Positions 23,863 through 33,361 of a stretch of 34,364 bases of DNA are shown piece after piece (position 1 is the stretch's first letter; each line of letters begins with the position of its first letter). Made by a program: the position numbers and the translations under genes. The notes below the pieces were generated by a model. The model saw nothing but the letters and a program-made list of their open reading frames with translations, did no database searches and was not told the DNA's origin. The DNA comes from Chlorobiaceae bacterium (GTDB lineage: Bacteria; Bacteroidota; Chlorobiia; Chlorobiales; Chlorobiaceae): NCBI GenBank assembly GCA_013335405.1, contig JAAXVR010000012.1, positions 1 through 34,364 on the forward strand. Direction: 5' to 3'.

Positions 23863-24732
23863 ATGACTGAACAGCCACCAATCAGGAGCATCTCGTTCAT
23901 CGGGCTCGGCCTGATCGGAATGTCCCTCCTGAAGGCGATGAAACTATCCCCTCTTGCCGGAAAGAGCGGAATCATATTCCGGGGCTATGATCCCTGTTTC
24001 ACCCCGCAGGACCGCAAGCGCGCGGAAGAACTCGGGCTCGACCGGTTCATTGAAGATAAAGCTCAGCTCTATGCCGCAGACCTCATAATCCTTTCGGCGC
24101 CGGTCGAAATAAATATCGCACTCCTCGACGAGATCAGTCTTCTCGCCCCTTCTTCGGCCCTCGTTACAGACATATCGAGCACGAAGTCGCTGATAGCAAG
24201 AAAAGCCATGGAGCTCGGCCTTCCATTCATCGGAATGCATCCCATGGCAGGCAAGGAACAGCAGGGGTACCGCGAAAGCCACGAGGACCTTCTGCGTGGA
24301 CGCCGCATCATCATCTGCGACGAACAGGGCCTGCTGGCAGAAAAGAAAGGCGCCTTCCTCCTGGAGCTCCTCGAATCGGCAGGGTGCAGGGTACTCACGA
24401 TGGGCGCCGACGAACATGACCGCATCATCGCGAAAATAAGCCATCTGCCCCAGCTCCTTTCTACCCTTCTCATGACCCATTGCGCCGATTCGCTCGAAAA
24501 ATCCGGCCCGGGGTTCGCTACCCTCGCGAGGCTTGCCGGCAGCTCCTGGCTTATCTGGCGTGACATTATCGCGACAAACAGCGACAATATCTCCGAGGAG
24601 CTGGAGCGATTTTCCCGGGAGCTTGAACTGCTTTCCCGGGAGGTGAAAGAGCGAAGGTTCGAACTGCTCGAATCACGATTCGGCGAGGCCAACCGCCTTT
24701 ACAAGAACCTTAATGAACTGAACCGCCCATGA
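23863..24732 (+). CDS. tyrA: Prephenate (or arogenate) dehydrogenase
   Basis: TyrA performs the oxidative decarboxylation leading to tyrosine. The 289-residue protein has an N-terminal Rossmann motif G-L-G-L-I-G at about 14-19, the S-A-P-V-E strand, D-I-S-S-T-K-S, and the substrate motif G-M-H-P-M-A-G-K-E with the catalytic-region His at 126. The C-terminal helical dimerisation domain follows. No chorismate mutase or ACT domain is fused. Whether it prefers prephenate or arogenate, and NAD or NADP, cannot be read here. Its stop overlaps the nadK start by four bases (ATGA), so translation is coupled. Confidence 0.93.
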   Translation: MTEQPPIRSISFIGLGLIGMSLLKAMKLSPLAGKSGIIFRGYDPCFTPQDRKRAEELGLDRFIEDKAQLYAADLIILSAPVEINIALLDEISLLAPSSALVTDISSTKSLIARKAMELGLPFIGMHPMAGKEQQGYRESHEDLLRGRRIIICDEQGLLAEKKGAFLLELLESAGCRVLTMGADEHDRIIAKISHLPQLLSTLLMTHCADSLEKSGPGFATLARLAGSSWLIWRDIIATNSDNISEELERFSRELELLSREVKERRFELLESRFGEANRLYKNLNELNRP

Positions 24733-25586
24733 CATTCGGGATCGTGGTCAACATCGCAAGGGAAAAGGCACAGGAACTTGGCCTCATGCTTGCTTCATGG
24801 CTGGACGAGCGGAACATCGGCTACCTTTTCGAAACGAAATCGGCGGAAAAACTGCAAATCGACAAAACGGCCCCGATCGAAAGGATGAGTCTTTACTGTG
24901 ACGCCTTCATCTCCCTCGGCGGCGACGGCACCCTGCTTTTCACATCCCATTACGCCATGACGAAACCAGTCATCGGCGTCAATGTCGGCTACCTCGGATT
25001 CCTGACTGAATTCAGGCAGGATGAGATGATCGCGGCCATAGAAATGCTCATTGACGGAGCCTATTCCATCCACAACCGCACGCAGCTCGAAGCCAGTGTC
25101 GCAGGCAGGAACGGGCCGAGGCACTTCAGGGCATTGAACGATGTGGTCATCGAAAAGGGAACCTATCCCCGGATCCCCACCTTTGTCATCAGCCTTGACG
25201 GGCAGATGCTGAGTGCTTACCGTGCCGACGGCATCATCATCGCGACATCCACCGGATCGACCGCATATTCGATGTCCGCCGGCGGCCCCATTATCGCGCC
25301 GAAATCGAACGTTTTCGTCATCACCCCCATCTGTCCTCACATGCTGACCGTTCGCCCGGTCGTCGTCAGCGACGACAAGCTCATCGAGGTTTCGGTCGAC
25401 GCCCCGGACGGCAATTTTCCCCTGAACTGCGACGGCCATCTCAGGAAACTGCTCTCGCCTCAGGAAATCGTTACGGTGAGAAAATCGTCCGAATCAATCA
25501 ATCTCGTCGCCAACGAAAAGCGCAATTACTTCGAGATCCTGCGCACAAAACTTCTGTGGGGGCGCGAACATAATTTTGGCCAGTAA
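24729..25586 (+). CDS. nadK: NAD kinase
   Basis: NadK phosphorylates NAD to NADP. The 285-residue protein shows the G-G-D-G-T motif at 64-68 (catalytic Asp66), [21 protein letters not shown], and the [16 protein letters not shown] block that forms the nucleotide site. Length and motif order match the ATP-NAD kinase family. It overlaps tyrA by four bases and is followed after 12 bases by an uncharacterised gene; placing NADP supply with tyrA fits a shared operon. Confidence 0.97.
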   Translation: MTFGIVVNIAREKAQELGLMLASWLDERNIGYLFETKSAEKLQIDKTAPIERMSLYCDAFISLGGDGTLLFTSHYAMTKPVIGVNVGYLGFLTEFRQDEMIAAIEMLIDGAYSIHNRTQLEASVAGRNGPRHFRALNDVVIEKGTYPRIPTFVISLDGQMLSAYRADGIIIATSTGSTAYSMSAGGPIIAPKSNVFVITPICPHMLTVRPVVVSDDKLIEVSVDAPDGNFPLNCDGHLRKLLSPQEIVTVRKSSESINLVANEKRNYFEILRTKLLWGREHNFGQ

Positions 25587-25598
25587 TCAGTTCAACGC

Positions 25599-27026
25599 AT
25601 GGGCATAACCCCGCAGGACCTCTTCAATCTTCTCGGCATACCTCCTGAAACCCCGCTCGATATCGGGAGCATGTGCCGAAGGCTGAGGCCGGTCATCTAC
25701 CCTGGCTTACACCTTTCTGAACGGCTGGAGGGCTTCTGTGACGCCCTTTTCTCCGCAATGCAGTCGCTTGGGGTCAGAGTGCTCGTGCACGAGGAGGCAA
25801 CAGGCAGTGACGGACGGTTCCCTCCCGGAACGGTTATTTTCGCTCCGGGACACTTTACGGACGGCATGCTCGCCATCAACAGGGTGTCTACGCTCTACAA
25901 CAATATCATTGTCGGAATCTACGATGAACAGCCGCCCCTCGATCAGGATTCGCTGCCGCAGGAACGGCTCGATGCGATTGTCTCGAGACTTGCAAGGGAA
26001 ATGGTGCACATCCTGATTTACGTGACCGAGCGATCCTGGACGGTCTGCACGATGAACGGCAGCGTCGTCACCTTCAACACCCCTTACCCGTCGCGGGAAG
26101 CGGTGCGGAATTCCCTGGTGCCGAAAATATCCGCCCAGGTCGTCCCGCCCGGTCCGGACGACATAGACATTGAGCAAGGTGCTCTCGACATATGCACGCC
26201 GGAATATCTCGACGCCGCCGAGGATTTCATGCAATGCAGCGCCCTCTGGAAAAAAAACCATTGTCTTGTAACGCATACATCGACAGACGGTCTCGAATAC
26301 CGCAACGAGTATTACCGGCGCATTGTCGCTCGTTACCTCGACCGGCGCAGCGGCATGAGCTACGGTTTCTTTGCGCGCCAGAGGCCTCTGGCCGCAGCTC
26401 CTGCGCTCAGGGAAAACGAGGTGGTACCTGAAGAACTTGCCGATAAGATGGCGAAAATGAGTGTCCTCGGGCACACCATCCTGGTGCCTGTTCCAACGGT
26501 CAGCGTGATCACGACACGGTCGGGATGCAGAAAACATCATCTCGATCCGGAAAAGGATCTCGTTGAAATCGGGCTGACCGGAGGAAGGGCATGGATGAGG
26601 ACCTCCGGAAATACAGCGGGAAGAGAAGATTCCAGGCCGTCATTCGATACCCTGACAATCCTTGCTCATGCACTCGGGAATGCCTTCGCTGCAAGCATCC
26701 TGAAAACGTTCAGCCCGGAATCACTGTTCCCGGCACACCTTGAATGGAAAGGCGCATCCATGACCCACTGGCATGATTATCCGCCTGATGAACTGCTCCC
26801 CGAAGGCTATCACAGGCACGGAAACATGAACCCTCCGGTTTCATGCTCGACACCCCAGTCGGCAGTCTTCAGCATTACAGGAAAAATTGACGCACTTGAA
26901 AATGCGATTGAACAAGGCAAAGAGTACCGGGGGGATGTGCATATCGAACCGAACCACGGCACAAATATCGTGGGAATGCTGTCACTTGCCGCAACAGCGG
27001 CGGCCATGAACCCCTCCCCATCCTGA
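25599..27026 (+). CDS. Uncharacterised 475-residue protein downstream of nadK
   Basis: I recognise no domain. The protein has no signal peptide and no clear membrane helix apart from a weakly hydrophobic stretch at the very C terminus (I-V-G-M-L-S-L-A-A-T-A-A-A-M). Visible landmarks are an N-terminal helical region (L-F-N-L-L-G-I-P-P-E), a beta-rich middle with V-I-F-A-P-G-H-F, T-S-T-D-G-L-E-Y-R-N-E-Y, several Cys spread singly, and a His-rich patch near residue 400 (T-H-W-H-D-Y, then Y-H-R-H-G-N) that could bind metal. It starts 12 bases after nadK and is likely the last gene of the pyrE-tyrA-nadK operon. The long intact frame and normal codon use support a real gene. Confidence 0.85.
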   Translation: MGITPQDLFNLLGIPPETPLDIGSMCRRLRPVIYPGLHLSERLEGFCDALFSAMQSLGVRVLVHEEATGSDGRFPPGTVIFAPGHFTDGMLAINRVSTLYNNIIVGIYDEQPPLDQDSLPQERLDAIVSRLAREMVHILIYVTERSWTVCTMNGSVVTFNTPYPSREAVRNSLVPKISAQVVPPGPDDIDIEQGALDICTPEYLDAAEDFMQCSALWKKNHCLVTHTSTDGLEYRNEYYRRIVARYLDRRSGMSYGFFARQRPLAAAPALRENEVVPEELADKMAKMSVLGHTILVPVPTVSVITTRSGCRKHHLDPEKDLVEIGLTGGRAWMRTSGNTAGREDSRPSFDTLTILAHALGNAFAASILKTFSPESLFPAHLEWKGASMTHWHDYPPDELLPEGYHRHGNMNPPVSCSTPQSAVFSITGKIDALENAIEQGKEYRGDVHIEPNHGTNIVGMLSLAATAAAMNPSPS

Positions 27027-27092
27027 GAAGAAAAGGGATCCCACACCTGCAGCAAGTAAAAAAAGAACGGACATTGGTCAGGAACGAAGCGA

Positions 27093-27644
27093 TCAGATCC
27101 CTTCCTGCATCTCTTCAGCGTAAGGCCATTTACCCTGGCGGGCAAGCAGCATTTCAACAATCTCACGAATGCACCCCTTTCCGCCTTCGAAGCCCGAGAT
27201 ATATGCCACCCTGTTCCTCAGGTAATCGGCTCCGTCGATAGGTGTCGCCGGAAAACCAGCCTTTTCAAGCACAGCTACATCCCCGACGTCATCGCCGATG
27301 TATGCGCACTCTTCATCGCCGAGTCCGCGGGCCTGCCTGAAATCCTCGTAAGCAGAAAGAAGGTCAGGCCTGCCGAAAAAGAGATCTGAAACCCCGAGCT
27401 GCTCCAGCACCGGCCGGTAACCATCGGCGTTCCGGTCAGACACGGCAGCGACATACATGCCTTGTCCGAGTGCCTCCTTTATGGCAAAGGCATCCCTGAC
27501 CGATATGGAGCAGAGCTCTTTGCCGCAACTGTCGAAGGTTATCCGACCTCCGTTGAGCACTCCGTCAACGGGAAAGACAATGGCTCTTACCAGTTTCAGC
27601 GCCTGATCGATCCTTGACGAGGGATCGGCCACGGAAGGCTCCAT
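27093..27644 (-). CDS. KdsC-like HAD protein lacking the catalytic nucleophile
   Basis: KdsC dephosphorylates KDO 8-phosphate. This 183-residue protein has the KdsC pattern: V-D-G-V-L-N-G-G-R-I near residue 26, Y-I-G-D-D-V-G-D near 117, and the C-terminal G-G-K-G-C-I-R-E-I typical of this HAD subfamily. However, the first Asp of the D-x-D-G-V motif, the nucleophile, is Pro (residue 25, codon CCC at 27570-27572), and the conserved Lys of motif III appears to be Leu (G-R-P-D-L). Catalysis by the normal phospho-aspartate route is therefore unlikely. It follows kdsA by 28 bases. ATG 27644 gives family length; the frame upstream overlaps kdsA. It may be a pseudoenzyme, an oligomer partner or a regulator. 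Confidence 0.88.
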   Translation of the reverse strand: MEPSVADPSSRIDQALKLVRAIVFPVDGVLNGGRITFDSCGKELCSISVRDAFAIKEALGQGMYVAAVSDRNADGYRPVLEQLGVSDLFFGRPDLLSAYEDFRQARGLGDEECAYIGDDVGDVAVLEKAGFPATPIDGADYLRNRVAYISGFEGGKGCIREIVEMLLARQGKWPYAEEMQEGI

Positions 27645-27672
27645 TCCGAAATATTGAAAACCAGCCAAAATT

Positions 27673-28512
27673 TTATGGTGTTTTGAATGAATGAAGCGAC
27701 TGCACACACCGGTAGAGCTGCAGCAGTTGTTTGACTATGGAACCGAAATCCTTCAGCGCAATCTGGACGGCAGCGTCGGAAAGGGCTTTCGGGGGATCCG
27801 GATGAACCTCGAAAAAGAGGCCGTTCACGCCAGCGGCAACCGCTGCCCGAGCGAGAGGAAGCAGGAACTCGCGCTCCCCTCCGGAAACTCCTTCACCCGC
27901 GCCTGGAAGCTGGAGACTGTGCGTTGCATCGTACAGGACGGGAAATCCCGAATCGGCCATTTTGACGACACCCCTGAAATCCACGACAAGATTATGGTAA
28001 CCGAAACTCGAACCCCTTTCGGTCAGCAGTACCCTCTCGTTGCCCGTCTGTACCACCTTCGCTGCGGCAAGAACCATATCTTCCGGGGCCATGAACTGTC
28101 CTTTCTTGATGTTCACGGCAAGACCGCTCTCGCCTGCAGCGACCAGAAGGTCCGTCTGGCGGCAGAGAAAGGCAGGTATCTGCAGGAGATCGACGTAGCG
28201 GGCGGCAAGCGTGACCTCTTTCGTTTCATGCACGTCGGTAGTCACCGGCATACCATGGGCCTCCCTTACAGCTGCCAGCACCTCGAGCGCGTCCGCATCC
28301 CCTATACCTTTGAACGAGTTACCGGACGAACGGTTCGCTTTCCTGTAGGAACCTTTGAAAACAAAGCGCACGCCTTCCTCCCTGCCTATACGCTCCAGCT
28401 CACCGGCTATTTCGAAAGCCATTGAGCGGCTTTCTATGACACAAGGCCCGGCAATAAGCAGAAGAGCATGTTCATCGGGAACCATGAGAGGACCGAGAGA
28501 GAACTTTTGCAC
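27673..28512 (-). CDS. kdsA: 2-dehydro-3-deoxyphosphooctonate aldolase (KDO 8-phosphate synthase)
   Basis: KdsA condenses PEP with arabinose 5-phosphate to form KDO 8-phosphate, a committed step to the LPS inner core. Motifs are [38 protein letters not shown] and D-A-T-H-S-L-Q. All PEP- and phosphate-binding residues I can judge are intact. The Cys of the G-P-C motif and a C-terminal E-V-H-P-D are present, the latter pointing to the metal-dependent class. GTG 28512 gives 279 residues; TTG 28548 and ATG 28485 are in-frame alternatives and no Shine-Dalgarno decides. Transcribed with the KdsC-like gene and divergent from the clpB half. Confidence 0.95.
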   Translation of the reverse strand: MQKFSLGPLMVPDEHALLLIAGPCVIESRSMAFEIAGELERIGREEGVRFVFKGSYRKANRSSGNSFKGIGDADALEVLAAVREAHGMPVTTDVHETKEVTLAARYVDLLQIPAFLCRQTDLLVAAGESGLAVNIKKGQFMAPEDMVLAAAKVVQTGNERVLLTERGSSFGYHNLVVDFRGVVKMADSGFPVLYDATHSLQLPGAGEGVSGGEREFLLPLARAAVAAGVNGLFFEVHPDPPKALSDAAVQIALKDFGSIVKQLLQLYRCVQSLHSFKTP

Positions 28513-28554
28513 GATGTTATCCGTTATTCTTTTATGAGTTAACGGCAATGCCGG

Positions 28555-28583
28555 TTGTGATTTTCATATTCTGAGCCTTAAAT
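28555..28583 (+). promoter_or_regulatory. Candidate promoter for the clpB half gene
   Basis: TTGTGA (28555-28560) and TTAAAT (28578-28583) are separated by 17 bases, and the 5' leader would be about 40 bases. It lies in the 118-base gap between divergent kdsA and the ClpB half. No CIRCE element is seen. Confidence 0.35.
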
Positions 28584-28630
28584 TTACAACAATATTTGTT
28601 ATTCACAGCCCGAATCAAATCCGAAAAAGC

Positions 28631-29962
28631 ATGAGTACCGCAGATACGAAACAAAGACTTGAAGAAATCGAGAAGCAGCTCGCCAACCTTGCAGAGGAAC
28701 AACGATTGATCAAGGCGAAATGGGACAGCGAAAAGGAACTGATCAAAGCTTCGCGTGACCTCAAATCGCAACTTGAGCAACTCAGGGTCCAGGCCGAAGA
28801 GTTCGAGCGTCAGGGTGATTACGGCAAGGTAGCCGAGATCCGTTACGGAAAAACCGTACAGATTGAACGTGAGCTCGAGGATAACCGCCGGAAAATCGAG
28901 GAAAAGAAAACGGCGGGCGACCTCATCATGAAAGAAGAGATCGATGCGGAAGATATCGCCGACATCGTTTCCAAATGGACAGGCATCCCTGTCAGTAAAA
29001 TGCTGCAGTCAGAACGCCAGAAACTGCTGCATATTGAGGATGAGCTGCACCGGAGGGTAATCGGGCAGGATGAGGCGGTCAGCGCGGTCAGCGACGCGGT
29101 AAAGCGCTCCCGCGCAGGTATGGGCGATGAAAAACGCCCGATCGGATCGTTCATATTCCTCGGTCCTACAGGTGTCGGGAAAACCGAGCTTGCAAGGACC
29201 CTCGCAGAATACCTCTTTGACGACGAGGATGCGATGATCCGCATCGACATGAGCGAATACATGGAGTCGCATACCGTGAGCAGGCTTGTCGGGGCTCCCC
29301 CGGGCTATATCGGTTACGAGGAAGGGGGGCAGCTGACCGAAGCGGTCAGGCGCAAGCCTTTCTGTGTGCTCCTGCTCGACGAAATCGAAAAAGCGCACCC
29401 CGACGTCTTCAACATCCTCCTGCAGATTCTTGATGACGGACGCCTCACCGACAGCAAAGGCCATATGGTGAACTTCAAAAACTCCATCATCATCATGACC
29501 AGCAATATCGGCGCCCAGCTCATCCAGTCGGAGATGGAGAAAATCGACGGAGAGGATCGTGACGCCGTTCTTGCAGGACTTCAGGATAAGCTTTTCCAGC
29601 TTCTGAAGCAGAGAGTGCGTCCCGAGTTCCTCAACCGCATTGACGAAATCATCCTCTTTACTCCGCTCACGAAAGATGACCTGAAAAAAATCGTTCTGAT
29701 CCAGTTCGAACGCATCAGGGCTACGGCTCTGCGCCAGCACATCAGCCTGACGATCTCCGATGCGGCGGCCGACTGGCTCTCCAACGCAGGGTTCGACCCT
29801 GCATTCGGCGCACGTCCGCTCAAACGTGTCATGCAGAGGAAAATCACCAACGGGATCTCCGAGCTCATCCTCTCCGGGGAAGTCCAGGAAGGCGACAATG
29901 TTTCCGTCGATCTTGCCGGGGAGGAACTGATCCTTAAAAAAACGGACGAACAACCTATCTGA
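28631..29962 (+). CDS. clpB: ClpB C-terminal half: middle coiled coil plus second AAA+ domain only
   Basis: Full ClpB (about 860 residues) is a Hsp100 disaggregase with N domain, NBD1, a coiled-coil middle domain and NBD2. This 443-residue protein starts inside the middle domain (coiled coil about 5-100), continues with W-T-G-I-P-V-S, and has a complete NBD2: Walker A G-P-T-G-V-G-K-T at 178-185, pore loop G-Y-I-G-Y, Walker B L-L-L-D-E-I-E-K, sensor 1 T-S-N, arginine finger R-P-E-F-L-N-R-I-D, and sensor 2 G-A-R-P-L-K-R. No N-domain or NBD1 remnant lies upstream, where only 118 bases separate it from divergent kdsA. I recall that Chlorobaculum tepidum also has two short ClpB entries, so a split protein is likely a lineage trait. 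It heads an operon with the GH3 gene and sixA. Confidence 0.93.
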   Translation: MSTADTKQRLEEIEKQLANLAEEQRLIKAKWDSEKELIKASRDLKSQLEQLRVQAEEFERQGDYGKVAEIRYGKTVQIERELEDNRRKIEEKKTAGDLIMKEEIDAEDIADIVSKWTGIPVSKMLQSERQKLLHIEDELHRRVIGQDEAVSAVSDAVKRSRAGMGDEKRPIGSFIFLGPTGVGKTELARTLAEYLFDDEDAMIRIDMSEYMESHTVSRLVGAPPGYIGYEEGGQLTEAVRRKPFCVLLLDEIEKAHPDVFNILLQILDDGRLTDSKGHMVNFKNSIIIMTSNIGAQLIQSEMEKIDGEDRDAVLAGLQDKLFQLLKQRVRPEFLNRIDEIILFTPLTKDDLKKIVLIQFERIRATALRQHISLTISDAAADWLSNAGFDPAFGARPLKRVMQRKITNGISELILSGEVQEGDNVSVDLAGEELILKKTDEQPI

Positions 29963-29974
29963 AGCATCCGGCCA

Positions 29975-31096
29975 ATGAAAAAACCTCTCATGTTACTGCT
30001 GCTGCTCTTTATGTCCGTGATGCCAAAAACCCTTGAGGCATCGGAACAGAGAGACAGCCTCTCCATTAAAACCGGCCAGATGCTGATGATCGGATTCAGG
30101 GGCTTCACTGTCGCTGAAGCCCCGGGCATCGCCGACGATATTGGAAAACGCCATATCGGCGGAGTGGTGCTCTTCGACTACGATGTACCACTGCACTCTC
30201 CATCGAGGAACATCAACAGCCCGGAGCAGCTCTCCCGCCTCACCCTTGAGCTGCAGAAGCTTACCGAAATACCGCTGCTGATCGCCATTGACCAGGAAGG
30301 AGGCAGGGTAACCCGGCTTAAACAGGCAAGAGGTTTCCCGCCCAGCGTATCCGCGGCTCATCTCGGCGAGCTCGACAATGCCGACAGCACCAGAGCGGCT
30401 GCGCTCCAGACCGCGCGGACCCTGAAAGCGATGCATATCGGCATGAACTTCGCGCCTGTAGCCGACGTGAACGTCAACCCGCAGAACCCTGTGATAGGAA
30501 AACTGGGCAGAAGTTTTTCTTCCGATCCGGCAGTGGTTGCCCGGAACACCGGCATAACCACCGACACGTTTCATGACGAAGGGATCATCGCGACACTGAA
30601 ACACTTCCCCGGTCACGGCAGCTCCACGACCGACACACACCTCGATTTCACCGATATCACCGGAACCTGGTCCGAAAAAGAACTGGAACCCTACCGGAAT
30701 CTGATCGGCCGGGGTTACCATGACGCCGTGATGACGGCCCATGTCTTCAATGCCAGGCTCGACCCGCAATACCCGGCAACACTGTCAAAGTTCGTACTGG
30801 AGGGCCTGCTGCGCAAAAAGCTCGGCTTCGAGGGAGTGATCGTGAGCGACGACATGCAGATGAAAGCCATAGCTGACCGTTACGGGCTCGAGGAGGCAAT
30901 TCGTCTTGCCGTTGAAGCGGGAGTCGATATCCTGCTGTTCGGCAACAACACATCCTACGACCCGGACATCGCATCGAAAGCGGTTGCGATACTCCGCTCC
31001 CTTGTTGAGAAAAAAATCGTTTCCGAAAAACGTATCGACCTTTCATACCGGAGAATCATGGCGCTCAAGGAACGTTACCTTTTCAGGTGCAAATGA
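29975..31096 (+). CDS. Exported glycoside hydrolase family 3, beta-N-acetylhexosaminidase (NagZ-like)
   Basis: The 373-residue protein begins with a signal peptide (K-K-P then a long Leu run, probable cleavage after L-E-A). The GH3 domain has A-I-D-Q-E-G-G-R-V-T-R-L, F-A-P-V-A-D-V-N-V, K-H-F-P-G-H-G at 209-215 with the NagZ-type acid/base pair Asp220-x-His222, and the nucleophile Asp292 in V-S-D-D-M-Q-M. These residues mark the beta-N-acetylglucosaminidase subfamily that cleaves GlcNAc-anhydroMurNAc bonds. Classical NagZ is cytoplasmic, so the signal peptide suggests a periplasmic enzyme acting on muropeptides or other glycans. It starts 12 bases after the ClpB half and its stop overlaps sixA by four bases. 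Confidence 0.92.
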   Translation: MKKPLMLLLLLFMSVMPKTLEASEQRDSLSIKTGQMLMIGFRGFTVAEAPGIADDIGKRHIGGVVLFDYDVPLHSPSRNINSPEQLSRLTLELQKLTEIPLLIAIDQEGGRVTRLKQARGFPPSVSAAHLGELDNADSTRAAALQTARTLKAMHIGMNFAPVADVNVNPQNPVIGKLGRSFSSDPAVVARNTGITTDTFHDEGIIATLKHFPGHGSSTTDTHLDFTDITGTWSEKELEPYRNLIGRGYHDAVMTAHVFNARLDPQYPATLSKFVLEGLLRKKLGFEGVIVSDDMQMKAIADRYGLEEAIRLAVEAGVDILLFGNNTSYDPDIASKAVAILRSLVEKKIVSEKRIDLSYRRIMALKERYLFRCK

Positions 31097-31629
31097 AAAC
31101 ACTCTACATCGTCCGGCACGCTAAGTCCGGCTGGGAAAACGGCGTCAGGAACGATTTCGATCGGACACTCAGCGCCCGAGGTCTCAGGACTGCTCCCGTA
31201 ATGGCTAATGTGCTGAAAGAAAAAAAGATACTGCCCGACCTGATAATTTCGAGCCCTGCAACGAGGGCACTTACCACTGCGAAGCTCTTTTCGGTCATCC
31301 TCGGGTATCCGGAAAAACGTATTGAAGAGAGAATGGAGCTCTACGATGCCCACGCCGGGACGATCTTCGAAACGCTCAGGCAGATCTCCGATGAGTGCAG
31401 CACCGTGATGATCTTCGGCCACAACCCGTCGCTCCTTGAGTTCGCAAGCCTCTTCGGCGGAAAAAAAATAGATGTCCTCGTTCCCTGCGGTGTTATCCGC
31501 ATCGATCTGGACATAAGTTCATGGAAGAAGAGCACCTGTCAGGCGGGCAAAAACATCTGGTACGAGATGCCTGAAAAATATACCTACCCGCAACTCAATC
31601 CCGCTCAGCCTTCGGATCCCGGGTCATGA
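31093..31629 (+). CDS. SixA-like histidine phosphatase
   Basis: This 178-residue protein is a short histidine phosphatase: V-R-H-A-K-S with the phospho-accepting His9, [10 protein letters not shown], and the second catalytic His in F-G-H-N-P-S-L. SixA removes phosphate from the His of Hpt domains or of the nitrogen phosphotransferase system. Members are usually near 160 residues; here about 20 extra residues form a C-terminal tail. ATG 31093 overlaps the GH3 stop as ATGA. Its 3' end overlaps the convergent gpsA by 35 bases. The partner protein is not evident from this window. Confidence 0.9.
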   Translation: MKTLYIVRHAKSGWENGVRNDFDRTLSARGLRTAPVMANVLKEKKILPDLIISSPATRALTTAKLFSVILGYPEKRIEERMELYDAHAGTIFETLRQISDECSTVMIFGHNPSLLEFASLFGGKKIDVLVPCGVIRIDLDISSWKKSTCQAGKNIWYEMPEKYTYPQLNPAQPSDPGS

Positions 31630-32596
31630 GATCCAGGATCGCCTGCTCGACGGGCTTTTTCTCGAAAAGCATCTCGTAAACCGCCTGGGTGATGGGCATA
31701 TCGACACCGAGAGTCCGGCCGAGATCGTAAACAGATCTTGATGTGAGAACTCCTTCAGCGACCATATTCATGTTGCTGACGACGTCATCAAGCGAGCGCC
31801 CCCTGCCGATTTCCTCCCCCACATACCGGTTCCTGCTGTGACGGCTCAGGCAGGTCACCACGAGATCGCCGATACCGGACAGTCCGGAAACGGTCATAGG
31901 GTCTCCGCCAAGCCTGATGCAGAGCCTCGAAATTTCCGCAAGTCCCCTGGTGATGATCGCTGCTTTCGCGTTGTCGCCGAAGCCTATGCCGTCAGAAATA
32001 CCGGCAGCAATGGCGATGATGTTTTTGACCGAACCGGCGATTTCCACGCCAACGATATCGGTATTGACGTATACCCTGAACCTGCTTGTATGGAAAACCT
32101 CCTGTACCTTTTCCGCCGTTTCGAGCGAAGATGAAGAGGCTACGACCGTGGTGGGCTGATCTTTTGCTACCTCTTCAGCATGGCTCGGGCCGTAAAGGGC
32201 TGCAATCCGGTTTGCACGGAGACCGGGAAGCGCCTCCAGAAGCACTTCGGATATACGCTTGCCGGTACCGAGTTCGATACCTTTGGCTACATTTACCAGG
32301 ATTTTACCATCGAGGTCCTTGCCGCCGAAACCTCCCACGGTTTCACGGACGGCCTGTGAAGGTACTGCGGTCACGATCATCCCCGACCATGATACAAGGT
32401 CTGCGAGATGATCGACGACCTCCAGGTTTTCCGGGAAAAGCACTCCTTTCAGGTACCGGCAGTTCTCTCGCTCTTTGTCGAGAAGCGCAGCAAATTCGGG
32501 GCGATGTGCCCAGAGGCGAACCTGATAGTTTTTTTTGGCAAGAAGCACGGCAAGGGTCGTCCCCCAGCTGCCGGCCCCCAGAACGGCTATATTCAT
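31595..32596 (-). CDS. gpsA: Glycerol-3-phosphate dehydrogenase [NAD(P)+]
   Basis: GpsA reduces dihydroxyacetone phosphate to sn-glycerol 3-phosphate, the phospholipid backbone. The 333-residue protein has G-A-G-S-W-G-T at the N terminus (cofactor loop), [15 protein letters not shown], the active-site Lys region in [12 protein letters not shown], and R-G-L-A-E-I. It follows plsY by 18 bases, placing the enzyme that makes G3P beside the one that acylates it. The 3' end runs into the convergent sixA. Confidence 0.97.
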   Translation of the reverse strand: MNIAVLGAGSWGTTLAVLLAKKNYQVRLWAHRPEFAALLDKERENCRYLKGVLFPENLEVVDHLADLVSWSGMIVTAVPSQAVRETVGGFGGKDLDGKILVNVAKGIELGTGKRISEVLLEALPGLRANRIAALYGPSHAEEVAKDQPTTVVASSSSLETAEKVQEVFHTSRFRVYVNTDIVGVEIAGSVKNIIAIAAGISDGIGFGDNAKAAIITRGLAEISRLCIRLGGDPMTVSGLSGIGDLVVTCLSRHSRNRYVGEEIGRGRSLDDVVSNMNMVAEGVLTSRSVYDLGRTLGVDMPITQAVYEMLFEKKPVEQAILDLMTRDPKAERD

Positions 32597-32614
32597 CAGG
32601 TCGGTACCGGGGCG

Positions 32615-33322
32615 TTACGAATGCTTGCCGAAGGTGATCCGGTTTTCCGTTCCGGAAAAAAGTCTTTTTATGTTTGCGCGATGCGTATAAAGGATCGCAA
32701 GCGCGACAACCAGCCCGAAAATCAGCAGATGGTAGTCGAGGCTGTCATGAAAGGAAACCGGCGATCCGAACAGCCGGATGTAGTAATCAAGACCGCCGCC
32801 AAGCTCGAAAATATACTTGCGGATCGCAATGATGACCGGGAATGCGATTGCCGCAAGAATCGAAGCGACCGAAACATAACGGGAAAGGAAAACCGTCAGC
32901 AGGAAAACGCCGATAACCATCAGCATGCTGACAGGAGCGATGCCGATAAGCATGCCCGCAGCGGTGCTGACGCCTTTTCCTCCGCGGAACCCTGCAAACA
33001 GGGTAAAGACATGACCGATAACGGCACTGATGCCCGCAAGCAGTCGAAGGGCGACATCGTTGATGTCGGGAAAGGAATCGATCGGGTGGTGTCTGAAAAA
33101 GGCAACCACAGAGACGGCAGCCACGACGCCCTTGACGATATCGATCAGCGTCACCGCAAGGCCCGGCTTCCAGCCGAGAACCCTGAACGCATTGGTTCCG
33201 CCCGCATTGCCGCTGCCGAATTCACGGATATCGATGCCCTTGAGCATCTTTCCGGCAAGCAGGCTCGTAGGAATAGAGCCCACGATATAGCTAACCAGCA
33301 GAATTGCTATCAACGTTACCAT
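32615..33322 (-). CDS. plsY: Acyl-phosphate:glycerol-3-phosphate acyltransferase
   Basis: PlsY acylates G3P at position 1 using acyl-phosphate made by PlsX. The 235-residue integral membrane protein has [20 protein letters not shown] and [18 protein letters not shown], the known conserved motifs for substrate binding and catalysis, in cytosolic loops between about six or seven hydrophobic helices. It is slightly longer than the usual 200 residues because of a loop near the C-terminal third. It lies between purM and gpsA on one strand. Confidence 0.96.
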   Translation of the reverse strand: MVTLIAILLVSYIVGSIPTSLLAGKMLKGIDIREFGSGNAGGTNAFRVLGWKPGLAVTLIDIVKGVVAAVSVVAFFRHHPIDSFPDINDVALRLLAGISAVIGHVFTLFAGFRGGKGVSTAAGMLIGIAPVSMLMVIGVFLLTVFLSRYVSVASILAAIAFPVIIAIRKYIFELGGGLDYYIRLFGSPVSFHDSLDYHLLIFGLVVALAILYTHRANIKRLFSGTENRITFGKHS

Positions 33323-33361
33323 AACACCTTTCCGATTATTGTTTCAAGAGCGCAGGCAGAG

